Assembly (NCBI RefSeq): GCF_026427355.1
Contig: NZ_CP102664.1
Span: 744,001-808,000 of the forward strand
Reading direction: 5' to 3'
DNA: 64,000 bases
Source of the DNA: Sphingobium sp. JS3065
Lineage (GTDB): Bacteria; Pseudomonadota; Alphaproteobacteria; Sphingomonadales; Sphingomonadaceae
The translations under genes and the position numbers were made by a program. Of this stretch, positions 19,453-28,139 are shown in pieces. The notes beneath the pieces are model-generated. The model saw only the letters and a list, made by a program, of their open reading frames with translations. It made no database searches and was not told the DNA's origin. Position 1 is the stretch's first letter. The number at the start of each line of letters is the position of its first letter.

Positions 19453-20766
19453 CAGCAACAGCAGCGCCGATCCGGCGAACAGGACGCGCGCCCACCGCAC
19501 CGGCTCTTCCGGCATGAACGCCATCAACGCCAGCGGCAGCAGCGGCAGGAAATAGCGCCCCTGCGTCCCCTGAATATAATCCGCCCCCAGCGGCGTCCCG
19601 GTCAGATACATGGCCGTTTCGATCAACAGCGCCACCCCCGCGACGATACCAAGCCACCACAGCCTCTGCCCCCAGGAAAAGCGCTCGCCCGATCCGCTGA
19701 AGACCGCCGCGCCCAGCATCAGCAACGCCAGCGGATAGGCCATCAACGGCAGCAATATCGCATTCCACCCGAAGCGGCCCACGATCTGGAGCGCATAGAC
19801 CGGCGCGCGTTCGGCCACGCTGCCAGCCAGCACATGCAGATAGGCGAGGGGATCATGAAGGATCACGGCCAATTGCTCGCCCAGCGGCGCGGTCATGGCC
19901 ATCTCGCCGGTCTTGCGCGACACGATATGGTAGAGCGCCTGACTGCCCCCGGAAAATTTCATCCAGAACAGGAAGGCCAGCGCGCCTAGCGCCATAGCGG
20001 CCAAAATCGCCAGAGCGCGAAAATCGCGCCGCCTCTCAGGCCAGCGCAGCCCAGCGGCCATCAACGGCAGATAGACGCCCTTCGCCAGCGCCAGCAGCGG
20101 CGCCGCCAGATACAGCGCAAAACCGCGCCCACCGGTCCATCCCATGAAACCCACACGCAAGGTCAAGGCAAGGCCCAGAAATCCCATGCCATTGATCACC
20201 GCGTCAGGCGAAAGCGATCCATTCTGATAACAAAATGTCGGCAACAGCGCGGCGGCCAACATGGCATTCCGGCCAAAGGGAAGAAGACCGATCGCCACAC
20301 CCAGCAGGATCAGGGAGAAAAGCGCGTTGACGACCCGCCCCGCATAAAATGCACCGAGTCGCGGCAAGCCCAGATGATCCCCAATGGTCAATCCGATCGC
20401 ACCGGGCGTGTAAAGCGTCGGCGCGTAATTGGCGACATTGGGAAAATCGGCAAAACGCCGCGCATCGCCATGAGGACCGTCCGCCTCCCAGGCCTCCGCC
20501 AACATCCCCTTGTCGAAGCTGCGCGGCGTGGAAGACATGCCGGTCGGAAAATGCACGTCATGCAGGTCGACCGCCGCACGCGGCAAGTCCGCGCCGATCA
20601 TCGCTCCCCGCTGTTCCGTCAGGACACGCCCTTCGGACAGCAGCAGCGCCTTCATATAATGCTGGTTTTCGTCCGGAGCCTGAAAGGGCGGCGTGACGCA
20701 GGAAAAGAACAAAGTCGCCACGCAAACCAGCGCGTAGAGCATCCTTTCCCATCCCGTCCATGGCAT
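19333..20766 (-). CDS. DUF2142-like polytopic membrane protein
   Basis: A 477-aa protein with about ten transmembrane helices. The N-terminal block FSCVTPPFQAPDENQHYMKA is the hallmark of DUF2142 proteins, which resemble GT-C glycosyltransferases and occur in polysaccharide loci. The ATG at 20766 has GAGGGG 8 nt upstream and gives a Trp-rich start before helix 1; the 70-residue upstream extension comes from repeat DNA. The 3' end overlaps the convergent PAP2 gene by 120 bp. The substrate is unknown. Confidence 0.78.
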   Translation of the reverse strand: MPWTGWERMLYALVCVATLFFSCVTPPFQAPDENQHYMKALLLSEGRVLTEQRGAMIGADLPRAAVDLHDVHFPTGMSSTPRSFDKGMLAEAWEADGPHGDARRFADFPNVANYAPTLYTPGAIGLTIGDHLGLPRLGAFYAGRVVNALFSLILLGVAIGLLPFGRNAMLAAALLPTFCYQNGSLSPDAVINGMGFLGLALTLRVGFMGWTGGRGFALYLAAPLLALAKGVYLPLMAAGLRWPERRRDFRALAILAAMALGALAFLFWMKFSGGSQALYHIVSRKTGEMAMTAPLGEQLAVILHDPLAYLHVLAGSVAERAPVYALQIVGRFGWNAILLPLMAYPLALLMLGAAVFSGSGERFSWGQRLWWLGIVAGVALLIETAMYLTGTPLGADYIQGTQGRYFLPLLPLALMAFMPEEPVRWARVLFAGSALLLLSIAAATVFDSFWVHGFVTADGMPPHRSLIRALTLPSPRW

Positions 20767-20878
20767 CGATCGAATCCCCTCCGTCCACGGCGGTGGAGCG
20801 CAGGAAGTGGGATTAGGGCCAAGACCGTTAATATATTTCCCAAGAGTGCCAACACCCCAATCCTCCCTACGCGCAGCG

Positions 20879-20974
20879 TGGGGAGGGGGACCGCCGCTGA
20901 AAGCGGTGGTGGAGGGGAAATTCGGAGGTTGCGCTCCATTCCCCTCCACCACGCTTCGCGCGGTCCCCCTCCCC
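20879..20974. repeat. Long inverted repeat (REP-like) in spacer
   Basis: Arms beginning GGGGAGGGGGACCGC at 20879 and ending GCGGTCCCCCTCCCC at 20974 form an imperfect hairpin of about 36 bp per arm, with smaller internal stems (GCCGCTGAAAGCGGTGG). It lies between the DUF2142 gene and corC, both on the minus strand. No gene is seen in this 256-bp spacer. Confidence 0.7.
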
Positions 20975-21022
20975 ATCTACTGATGGGAAGGATCAGGACA
21001 GCCACACCCCCCAAGTGAACCC

Positions 21023-21970
21023 TCAGCCTTCCTCCTCAACCTCCCGCCCAACCGGCGGATGCAGCCGCAACCGGCTGACCCGGCGTCCATCGCTGGCCAA
21101 TATCTCCAGCTTCCAGCCGCTTTCCTCATGCTCGATGATTTCGCCGGGTTCCGGAACCCGGCCCGCGATCACGAAGGCCAAGCCGCCCAGCGTGTCGACA
21201 TCTTCCTCGATATCGGCCAGTTTCTCATCGATCTCCTTGGCGACATCTTCCAGTTCGGCGCGGGCGTCGGCTTCCCATAGGCCGCCCTCCAGCGGGACGA
21301 GCATCGCTTCCGGCTCCTCGTCATGCTCGTCCTCGACCTCGCCGACTATTTCCTCGACCAGATCCTCGAAGGTGAGCAGGCCTTCCGTGCCCGAATATTC
21401 GTCCAGCACGATGGCCAGATGGGTGCGTTTCGCCCGCATTTCCGCCAGCAGGTCCAGCGCGCCCATGCTTTCGGGCACATAGAGCGGCTGGCGGATCAGC
21501 GTTTCGAGGCTGTCGGGAACCGGGGCCTTGCCCGCCAGGATCGCGAAGGCGTCGCGAATGTGGATCATGCCGACGATGGTGTCCAGATTGTCGCGATAGA
21601 CCGGAATGCGGCTGTGTCCCGCTTCCGCGAACAGGGCGGCAAGGTCGGCGAAACTCGCCTTTTCCTCTATGGCGATGATGTCGGCGCGGGGGACGGCCAC
21701 GTCGTCGACCGTATGTTCGGAAAAATGAAGGAGGTTGCGGACCATCTGGCGCTCGATCGCCGACAGGTCGCCCTTGGCAGGTGGGGCAGCGCCCTCGTCC
21801 TGCTCCTCCTCATCATATTCGTCGAGCGTGTCCTCCAGCTCGCGGCGCAGGCTGGGGCTTTCTTCCTCACCGAATAGCAGCGACTTCAGGCCGCTCCATA
21901 AACCGCCTTCGTGGCTACTACTGTCCGGTTCCTTGGAACCGTTGCCGTCCTTCGGACTGCCTTCAGCCAT
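21023..21970 (-). CDS. corC: CorC/HlyC-family transporter-associated protein with CBS domains
   Basis: A 315-aa cytoplasmic protein. An acidic N-terminus is followed by a CBS pair (about residues 88-210, including VPRADIIAIEEKASF and HSRIPVYRDNLDTIVGMIH) and a CorC_HlyC domain with LVEEIVGEVEDEHDEE. Members are linked to Mg/Co efflux, but biochemical function is unsettled. It closes the phoH-ybeY-corC operon that is conserved in many proteobacteria, with an 18-bp gap after ybeY. Confidence 0.9.
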   Translation of the reverse strand: MAEGSPKDGNGSKEPDSSSHEGGLWSGLKSLLFGEEESPSLRRELEDTLDEYDEEEQDEGAAPPAKGDLSAIERQMVRNLLHFSEHTVDDVAVPRADIIAIEEKASFADLAALFAEAGHSRIPVYRDNLDTIVGMIHIRDAFAILAGKAPVPDSLETLIRQPLYVPESMGALDLLAEMRAKRTHLAIVLDEYSGTEGLLTFEDLVEEIVGEVEDEHDEEPEAMLVPLEGGLWEADARAELEDVAKEIDEKLADIEEDVDTLGGLAFVIAGRVPEPGEIIEHEESGWKLEILASDGRRVSRLRLHPPVGREVEEEG

Positions 21971-21988
21971 GTTCGTCCATAGTCCCTG

Positions 21989-22489
21989 TTAGCGATCCCC
22001 ATAGGGATCGGAAATGCCCAGGCTGACCAGCGATTGCGTCTCAAGAGCCTCCATCGCTTCCGCCTCTGCGTCCTCCATATGATCATATCCCAGCAAATGG
22101 AAAGTCCCATGAACGATCAGATGGGTCGCATGATCCGCGACGGAGATGCCCTTTTCGGCCGCTTCGGCGGCGCAAACCCCCTCCGCCAGCACGATATCGC
22201 CCAATATCACCTCGCCGTCGTCGGTGTTGGCGGTGGCTTCCAGCAAGTCGGCCTGCACCATCGGGAAGGACAGGACGTTGGTCGGCTTGTCCTTGTCCCG
22301 ATAGGCGCGGTTGAGTTGATGGACCTCCTCGTCGCTGGTCAGCTTCACCGCGACCTCGTACAGCGCGTCGTCCGCCGCGAAGGCGGCATAGGGGCTGTGC
22401 ATGATCGCCGCGACGACGGCGCGCTGGGCCAGCAATTCCCAATCGATATCCGGCCACCCCTGATCATGGAGCACGGCAACTTCAATCAT
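21989..22489 (-). CDS. ybeY: Endoribonuclease YbeY (16S rRNA maturation)
   Basis: A 166-aa single-strand endoribonuclease needed for 16S rRNA 3' maturation and ribosome quality control. The zinc motif HLIVHGTFHLLGYDH (HGxxHxxGYDH) is intact near residues 120-135. The LSFPM block is also conserved. The gene lies between phoH and corC, the standard arrangement. Confidence 0.95.
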   Translation of the reverse strand: MIEVAVLHDQGWPDIDWELLAQRAVVAAIMHSPYAAFAADDALYEVAVKLTSDEEVHQLNRAYRDKDKPTNVLSFPMVQADLLEATANTDDGEVILGDIVLAEGVCAAEAAEKGISVADHATHLIVHGTFHLLGYDHMEDAEAEAMEALETQSLVSLGISDPYGDR

Positions 22490-22500
22490 GATAACAGCTT

Positions 22501-22613
22501 CCGTTCGTTTCGAGCCCTTCGACTGCCTGGCAAGGCAGGCGATCAGGACAGGTCAAGGTCGAGACATGGCAAGGGTCTAAAAATCGTCTCTCGACTGGAC
22601 TCGAAACGAACGG
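22501..22613. repeat. Inverted repeat between phoH and ybeY
   Basis: Perfect 14-bp arms CCGTTCGTTTCGAG (22501-22514) and CTCGAAACGAACGG (22600-22613) enclose about 85 bp that also contain a short GCCTGGCAAGGCAGGC hairpin. It fills most of the 134-bp gap in an operon that is normally compact. It is a mobile or REP-like palindrome, or an RNA processing site. Confidence 0.7.
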
Positions 22614-22623
22614 CTTTTGAATG

Positions 22624-23628
22624 TCAGGCATCAGGCCCCTCATAGGCCTGGACGATCCGGCCTACGACCGGATGGCGGACGACATCGCCGATGCCGAAGG
22701 GCACGACGGAAATGCCGTCCACCCCCTCCAGCCGCGTCACGGCGTCGGCCAGCCCCGAAATGCCCGGCTGTGGCAGGTCGACCTGACGCGGATCGCCGCA
22801 GATCACCATGCGGCTGCCCTCGCCGAAGCGGGTGAGGAACATCTTCATCTGGGCGATGGTGGTGTTCTGCGCCTCGTCCAGCACGATGAAGGCGTTGGCC
22901 AGCGTCCGTCCGCGCATGAAGGCGAGGGGGGCGATCTCGATCTCGCCCGACGCGATGCGGCGCTCGACCTGCTCGGCGGGCAGCGTGTCGTACAGCGCGT
23001 CGTAGATCGGGCGCAGATAGGGGTCGACCTTCTCCTTCATGTCGCCGGGCAGGAAGCCCAGCCGCTCGCCCGCCTCGACCGCGGGACGCGAAAGGATCAA
23101 CCGGTCGACGCTGCCGGTGATAAGCTGGCTCACCGCCTGCGCCACCGCCAGATAGGTCTTGCCGGTGCCTGCCGGGCCAAGCGCGAAGATGATGTCGTTG
23201 CGGGTCAGCGCCTCCATATAGGTCACCTGCGTCGCGGAGCGGGGGACGATGGTCTTCTTGCGCGTGCGGATCATCACCTTGGGCGGTTCGGCCACGTCGT
23301 GGCGGATGATGCCGTCCAGGGTCGGTTCGGAGGACATGGCGATGACCGCCTCCACCGCGCCGCTGTCGATTTCCTGCCCTGCCACGATGCGGTTGTAGAG
23401 GCCGGTCATGACGTCGCGGGCGCGGGCGGCGGCTTCCGCCTCGCCCTCGATCTGGAGCTTGTTGCCGCGCGCCGCGATATAGACGCCCAGGCGGTTTTCG
23501 ATCGCGACGAGATTCTGGTCATATTGGCCGAACAGCGCGGTCAGCAGATGCGGGCGGTCGAAAACGACCTCCAGCCGGGCGCGTTCAGCAACGTCGGTGC
23601 GATGGTTCTGGTTCGGTTTCTTCGACAT
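22624..23628 (-). CDS. PhoH-like ATPase (YbeZ)
   Basis: A 334-aa P-loop protein. Walker A is GPAGTGKTYLAVAQA (about residue 152), Walker B is AFIVLDEAQNT and a later motif is VICGDPRQVDLP. The N-terminal 120 residues resemble the KH-like region of YbeZ. It partners YbeY in RNA metabolism. It sits downstream of miaB and upstream of ybeY on the same strand, as in many proteobacteria. Confidence 0.93.
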   Translation of the reverse strand: MSKKPNQNHRTDVAERARLEVVFDRPHLLTALFGQYDQNLVAIENRLGVYIAARGNKLQIEGEAEAAARARDVMTGLYNRIVAGQEIDSGAVEAVIAMSSEPTLDGIIRHDVAEPPKVMIRTRKKTIVPRSATQVTYMEALTRNDIIFALGPAGTGKTYLAVAQAVSQLITGSVDRLILSRPAVEAGERLGFLPGDMKEKVDPYLRPIYDALYDTLPAEQVERRIASGEIEIAPLAFMRGRTLANAFIVLDEAQNTTIAQMKMFLTRFGEGSRMVICGDPRQVDLPQPGISGLADAVTRLEGVDGISVVPFGIGDVVRHPVVGRIVQAYEGPDA

Positions 23629-23750
23629 TCAGCAGCCTCCCTTCCCTATAGCCATATCCGCGTGGGCGGATATCCATCTCCTGTCCTTTATGCCTGGCGG
23701 ACAGGCCGGGAGATGGGTTCCCGACTGCGCGGGAACGACTTTGAGTTGGT

Positions 23751-25100
23751 TCAAGCGGCCTTCCTCCTGCTGGGTTCGCCGGCCAGACTGTTCGGGCCGG
23801 CGCTGATGATATCGACTTCGATCATGTCGCCGATGGAAAGTTCCGGTGCGGTGACATGGACGGACTGGAGCCACGGCGTCTTGCCGATCAACTGGCCGGG
23901 ATGGCGACCCTTGCGCTCCAGCAAGATATCGGTGGTGCGCCCGACCGTGGCGGCGTTGAACTCCACCTGATGCCGGTTGATCACCGCCTGAAGGCGCGCC
24001 AGCCGTTCGTCCATCACCTCGGCCGGAATCTGATGATCCATGTCGGCCGCAGGGGTGCCCGGACGCGGGCTATATTTGAAAGAATAGCATTGCGCATAGC
24101 GCACTTGCTCGACGATCTTCAGAGTATCTGCGAACTCCGCCTCGGTCTCCCCAGGGAACCCGACAATGAAATCCCCAGACAGCGCCATATCGCCACGACA
24201 TTCACGGACTCGCTCGATAATGCGAAGATAGCTGTCGGTGCTGTGACTGCGGTTCATCGCCTTCAATATGCGGTCATTGCCCGATTGAACCGGCAGATGG
24301 AGAAACGGCATCAGCTTGGGCTCGTCGCCATGCGCCGCGATCAGCCCGTCGTTCATATCGTTGGGGTGGCTGGTGGTGTAGCGGATGCGCTTCAACGCAT
24401 CGATCTTCGCCAGCTCGCGCACCAGCCCGTCCATTCCCTGCATCCGGCCCTTGCCGTCCTCGCCCGTCCAGGCGTTGACATTCTGGCCCAGCAACGTGAT
24501 CTCCCGCACCCCGCCGTCGACCAGCGCCTTCGCTTCATCCAGGATGGCGGACCAGCTACGGCTGATTTCCGCGCCCCGCGTATAAGGGACCACGCAATAA
24601 GTGCAGAATTTGTCGCACCCTTCCATGATCGTCAGGAAGGCGGTAGGCCGCGCCTGCTTGGTGCGGCCGGGCAAGGCGGCGAATTTCGACGCCAGCGGCA
24701 TGTCGGTATCGACGGCCTGTTCGCCGCGACCCGCCTTGTCGATCAGGTCGGGCAGGCGGTGATAGGCCTGCGGGCCGACGACGATGTCGACATTGCGGGC
24801 GCGGCGCTGGATTTCGCTGCCCTCCGCCTGCGCGACGCAGCCGGCGACGGCGATCATCGGGCGACTGCCATCCTCCCGCGTCATGCGCCCGATGTCGGAA
24901 TAGACCTTGTCCACCGCCTTTTCGCGGATGTGGCAGGTGTTCAGGATGACCAGATCGGCCTCAGCCCCCTCCGCGGCGGCGGTCATGCCGCGTGTCCCAA
25001 GCATTTCGGCCATGCGCTCGCCATCATAGACGTTCATCTGGCAGCCGAAGGATTTGACGTGGAAAGTCGCTGGAGTCTTTTGGGCGTCGTTACGATTCAT
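23751..25100 (-). CDS. miaB: tRNA-2-methylthio-N6-isopentenyladenosine synthase
   Basis: Radical SAM methylthiotransferase of 449 aa that adds the 2-methylthio group to i6A37 of tRNAs. It has the N-terminal UPF0004 domain (FGCQMNVYDGERM, LNTCHIREKA, AGCVAQAEG) supplying one Fe-S cluster. The radical SAM cluster is MEGCDKFCTYCVVPYTRG (CxxxCxxC), and a C-terminal TRAM domain is present. It overlaps the plsC gene by 11 bp. A 122-bp spacer with small hairpins separates it from phoH. Confidence 0.96.
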   Translation of the reverse strand: MNRNDAQKTPATFHVKSFGCQMNVYDGERMAEMLGTRGMTAAAEGAEADLVILNTCHIREKAVDKVYSDIGRMTREDGSRPMIAVAGCVAQAEGSEIQRRARNVDIVVGPQAYHRLPDLIDKAGRGEQAVDTDMPLASKFAALPGRTKQARPTAFLTIMEGCDKFCTYCVVPYTRGAEISRSWSAILDEAKALVDGGVREITLLGQNVNAWTGEDGKGRMQGMDGLVRELAKIDALKRIRYTTSHPNDMNDGLIAAHGDEPKLMPFLHLPVQSGNDRILKAMNRSHSTDSYLRIIERVRECRGDMALSGDFIVGFPGETEAEFADTLKIVEQVRYAQCYSFKYSPRPGTPAADMDHQIPAEVMDERLARLQAVINRHQVEFNAATVGRTTDILLERKGRHPGQLIGKTPWLQSVHVTAPELSIGDMIEVDIISAGPNSLAGEPSRRKAA

Positions 25101-25860
25101 GCGGTCCAGCTATACAGGGCGTCGCGTCGGAGTGAAAGCGCGCGATGCTGGCGGCGATTCTTTCCCGCGTCATCGTCGCCAGCGCCTTGCGATCCGGGCA
25201 GATGGCGGGGTCGAACGGTTCCAGGAAGCGCAGCGTGACGTCCAGCCTGCCCTTGCGTTCCAGCAGCCTTTTGACATTCGCGCCCGCCGGTTCGTCGCTA
25301 TGCCAACTGATCTCGGCGGTGGCGGGGCCATAATCGATGTGGACAGGCTGAATCCGCACGGAGCGGGGAGGGGGCAGAAGAACGGCCAGCAGGGAAGGCT
25401 TGAACGGCAGCAGGCCGGTGCCGTCGCTGGTCGTGCCTTCGGGGAAAAGCGCGATCGGCTGATGCCCGGCGAGCGCGGCGCGCAAGGCGCCGAGCTGCGA
25501 TGAAAGCGCGCCGCGCCGGTTGCGGGCGACGAACAGCGTGTTGTTCTGCGCGGCGAGCCAGCCGATGACCGGCCATCCCGCTATGCCGTCATGCGCGACG
25601 AAGGCCGATCCGGTCGCGCCGCCCAGCGCCAATATGTCGACCCAACTGACATGATTGGCGATGATGAAACTGTCGCCATGAAAGGGATGCCCCTCTATCC
25701 GCACGCGGGCGCCGACGGATCGCGCCGCCATGCCCAGAAAGCGGCGCGGCCAGGGTGAATGCCGCCGCCCGGCGGCGCGCCATAACAGGTGCAAAGGAAG
25801 GCAGAGCAGCAGGCTGGCGGCCAGCGCTCCGGTGCGCGCGATGCGGCGAAGTCCGGTCAA
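25090..25860 (-). CDS. plsC: 1-acyl-sn-glycerol-3-phosphate acyltransferase
   Basis: A 256-aa membrane-bound acyltransferase making phosphatidic acid. The catalytic motif is NHVSWVDI (HxxxxD) near residue 70, motif II covers VARNRRGA, and motif III is ALFPEGTTSDG. An N-terminal hydrophobic helix anchors it. The start is probably TTG at 25860 with GAGGCGG just upstream. It lies 6 bp after the fur stop and overlaps miaB, so fur-plsC-miaB is likely one operon. Confidence 0.9.
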   Translation of the reverse strand: MTGLRRIARTGALAASLLLCLPLHLLWRAAGRRHSPWPRRFLGMAARSVGARVRIEGHPFHGDSFIIANHVSWVDILALGGATGSAFVAHDGIAGWPVIGWLAAQNNTLFVARNRRGALSSQLGALRAALAGHQPIALFPEGTTSDGTGLLPFKPSLLAVLLPPPRSVRIQPVHIDYGPATAEISWHSDEPAGANVKRLLERKGRLDVTLRFLEPFDPAICPDRKALATMTRERIAASIARFHSDATPCIAGPHES

Positions 25861-25866
25861 GCCGCC

Positions 25867-26289
25867 TCAGTTCTTGCGGTCGAGCGCGACGCCGTACAGT
25901 TCCATCCGATGGTCGACCAGACGGAAGCCCAGTTTCTCCGCGATCTGCTTTTGCAACTGTTCCAGTTCGGGGTCGACAAATTCGATCACATTGCCGGTTT
26001 CCACATCGATCAGATGGTCGTGATGGGATTCGGGAGCCGCCTCATATCGGGCGCGGCCGTCACCGAAATCATGACGGTCCAATATGCCCGCTTCTTCGAA
26101 CAGGCGGACGGTACGATATACGGTGGCGATGGAAATGCCCGGATCGACCGCCGCAGCGCGCCTGTGCAGTTCCTCCACATCCGGATGGTCGGTGGCGTCG
26201 CTCAGCACCTGGGCGATGACGCGGCGCTGTTCCGTGATGCGCAGGCCCTTTTCATGGCAAAGGGCTTCGACGTCGATCTTGCGGTTCAT
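25867..26289 (-). CDS. fur: Fur-family regulator (Fur/Mur type)
   Basis: A 140-aa metal-responsive repressor. The winged helix includes GLRITEQRRVIAQVL and SIATVYRTVRLFEEAGIL, and the regulatory metal-site region is HHDHLIDVETGNVIEF. The two CXXC zinc motifs of gammaproteobacterial Fur are absent (the first Cys positions read DVET), as in alphaproteobacterial Fur/Mur, which often sense manganese. Which metal it senses cannot be decided here. It leads the fur-plsC-miaB run. Confidence 0.9.
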   Translation of the reverse strand: MNRKIDVEALCHEKGLRITEQRRVIAQVLSDATDHPDVEELHRRAAAVDPGISIATVYRTVRLFEEAGILDRHDFGDGRARYEAAPESHHDHLIDVETGNVIEFVDPELEQLQKQIAEKLGFRLVDHRMELYGVALDRKN

Positions 26290-26352
26290 GCAGGCTCACT
26301 TGGCTGAAATGTGCGTAACTCGGATGAGAGCCTAGCGGCTTTTCCCCTGGTA

Positions 26353-26380
26353 TAAAAGGGGCGCGCCGCCGGCGCACCCC
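26353..26380 (-). terminator. Intrinsic terminator downstream of mucR
   Basis: On the minus strand, arms GGGGTGCGCC and GGCGCGCCCC (one wobble pair) with a GGC loop are followed by TTTTAT. It lies about 30 bp after the mucR stop and before fur, separating the two transcription units. Confidence 0.75.
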
Positions 26381-26411
26381 TCATATGGGCTTTTCCCTGT
26401 AATCCTCGCGC

Positions 26412-26837
26412 TTATTTGGGAGCGCGCACGCGGCGGCGCTTGGTGCCCAGGCCGATCTTCTTCGCCAGGTTGCGGCGCTGTTCGGCATAGTTGGGGGCGA
26501 CCATCGGATAATCGGCCGGCAGGCCCCACTTCGCCCGATAATCCTCCGGCGTCATCTGATAATGAGTCATCAGGTGGCGCTTCAGCATCTTCAGCTTCTT
26601 GCCGTCTTCCAGGCAGATGATGTAGTCCGGCTTGATCGATGAACGGACCGATACGGCAGGTTCCGGCTTCACTTCCGGCGTGGCGGCCGGCGTGGCCAGG
26701 CCTGCAAGCGCGGCGTGCACATTCTGGATCAGGGTAGATACGTCGGAGACGGCGACACTGTTGTTCGAGACATGGGCCGCGACAATGTCCGACGTTAAAG
26801 TAATGAGCAATTCGCTCTGCGCTGATTCGATTTCCAT
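26412..26837 (-). CDS. MucR/Ros-family zinc-finger regulator
   Basis: A 141-aa DNA-binding protein of the alphaproteobacterial MucR/Ros family. The C-terminal half has CLEDGKKLKMLKRHLMTHY, MTPEDYRAKWGLPADYPMVA and NYAEQRRNLAKKIGLG. The second zinc Cys of Ros (CxxC) is Asp here (C-L-E-D), and the last His of the canonical set is Tyr, leaving C/D/H/H as potential ligands; such Cys-Asp variants are known in the family. The Lys/Arg-rich tail is normal. Family members control exopolysaccharide and the cell cycle. Confidence 0.92.
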   Translation of the reverse strand: MEIESAQSELLITLTSDIVAAHVSNNSVAVSDVSTLIQNVHAALAGLATPAATPEVKPEPAVSVRSSIKPDYIICLEDGKKLKMLKRHLMTHYQMTPEDYRAKWGLPADYPMVAPNYAEQRRNLAKKIGLGTKRRRVRAPK

Positions 26838-26949
26838 TTCTTTTCCCTGCGAAGGCTATTGATTGTGCGACCCGCCCAAGGAAAATCATTTCAGGAGCGG
26901 TACGGGTCAGCTATACCCATGGTTTCTTTTTTGCAAGGGCGTATTTAAG

Positions 26950-27429
26950 TCATCTAAGCATATCGATACGAAAGCTTAGCGCATCATGAAGTTGTCCATC
27001 GTTGCCGCGATAGTAACCGGGTCGGCGGTGTACATATTCGAAACCCGCTTTTTCATATAGCCTTATTGCGGTATTGGACGCGCGGACTTCCAGATTCATC
27101 GACGTAATGCCCCGCTTGCGCGCCGTGCCGAGGCTGTCGAGCAGCAGGGCCTCCCCAATGCCCCGCCCGCGCCAGAGCGGGCTGACGGCCAGCAGCAGCA
27201 GTTCGCATTCGTCCAGCACGGAGCGGACAAGGGCAAATCCCAGCGGCGCGGCGTCGACGCGGGCGATGGTCAGCCAGGTGCCGGGCATCGTCATCACCCC
27301 GGCGAGTTGGGGCAGCGTCCATGCTTCCCCGAAGACGGGATCGAAGGCGCGGGCCATCACGTCCATGGCGTCGCTCATCGCGTTGCGCTCGCCTTCTTCA
27401 TAGGTGTCGAGGGCGAGGCCGGGGATCAT
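26950..27429 (-). CDS. rimI: GNAT acetyltransferase, RimI-like (ribosomal protein S18 alanine N-acetyltransferase)
   Basis: A 159-aa GNAT protein with the acetyl-CoA loop RGRGIGEALLLDSL and the RimI-type segment LEVRASNTAIRLYEKAGFE, followed by RRPGYY. It overlaps tsaB by 4 nt (ATGA), a linkage common for rimI. The N-terminal 20 residues (IPGLALDTYEEGERNA) look atypical. The protein may acetylate other targets. Confidence 0.87.
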   Translation of the reverse strand: MIPGLALDTYEEGERNAMSDAMDVMARAFDPVFGEAWTLPQLAGVMTMPGTWLTIARVDAAPLGFALVRSVLDECELLLLAVSPLWRGRGIGEALLLDSLGTARKRGITSMNLEVRASNTAIRLYEKAGFEYVHRRPGYYRGNDGQLHDALSFRIDMLR

Positions 27430-28052
27430 GACGGCGCCCGATCCGCCATCGGACGCGCATCGGCGTCGCGGCAGTAAATGGGGGACGGGGGAAGCGGAGG
27501 AAGCCCGGCGATCAGCGGATAGTCGGCGGCGTCGGGATAAAGGCTGATTGCCGCGCCATGGCCGCGTGCCGTCACCAGCGCTTCGGCTCCGGTGCCGTAA
27601 AATAGCGGATGGGCAAGTTGCTGCGCCAGTGCGGCGATCGGCGTGGAGGCGGGGCTGGTTAGAGGCTCCAGCCCTTCCGCAGAGAATTTCTGCCAGAACA
27701 GTTCGCCATGGCCCCCGGTGATGGTGACGACCAGTTCGCCCTCCTGGTGCCCGTCCACTGCCTTTGCTGCGATCAGGCTTGGCGCGCCGTAGCCGTGCAG
27801 GGGGACGCCCCAGGCCAGCGCCAGTGCGCGGGCGGCGGCGATGCCGATGCGGACGCCGGTGAAGCTGCCGGGGCCGACGTCGACGGCGATCGCGTCAGCC
27901 TTGCCACCGTCGGGCATTGCGGCGATGGCGGGCAGCAGCGCCTCGGCATGGCCGCGCCCGACGATTTCGTGAAAGTGGCCGATCAGCGCGCCGTCATCGA
28001 GCAGCGCCACGGACAGCGCCTGCGTCGCGGTGTCGATGACCAATATGCGCAA
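27426..28052 (-). CDS. tsaB: tRNA threonylcarbamoyladenosine biosynthesis protein TsaB
   Basis: A 208-aa ASKHA-fold partner of TsaD in t6A37 synthesis. It starts RILVIDTATQALSVALLDD and has the conserved VGPGSFTGVRIGIAAARALA block (about residues 60-80). The start is TTG at 28052 with AGGGG 6 nt upstream. It is coupled to rimI by overlap. The C-terminal part is short and proline-rich. Confidence 0.93.
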   Translation of the reverse strand: MRILVIDTATQALSVALLDDGALIGHFHEIVGRGHAEALLPAIAAMPDGGKADAIAVDVGPGSFTGVRIGIAAARALALAWGVPLHGYGAPSLIAAKAVDGHQEGELVVTITGGHGELFWQKFSAEGLEPLTSPASTPIAALAQQLAHPLFYGTGAEALVTARGHGAAISLYPDAADYPLIAGLPPLPPSPIYCRDADARPMADRAPS

Positions 28053-28139
28053 AGAAAACCCCTGTGGATCGCTCGCCCGATGCGATGCGTAAATCAGCGG
28101 TTAGTCGATCGGCGCAGGTTTGCCAATCGGCCCCCGGCG

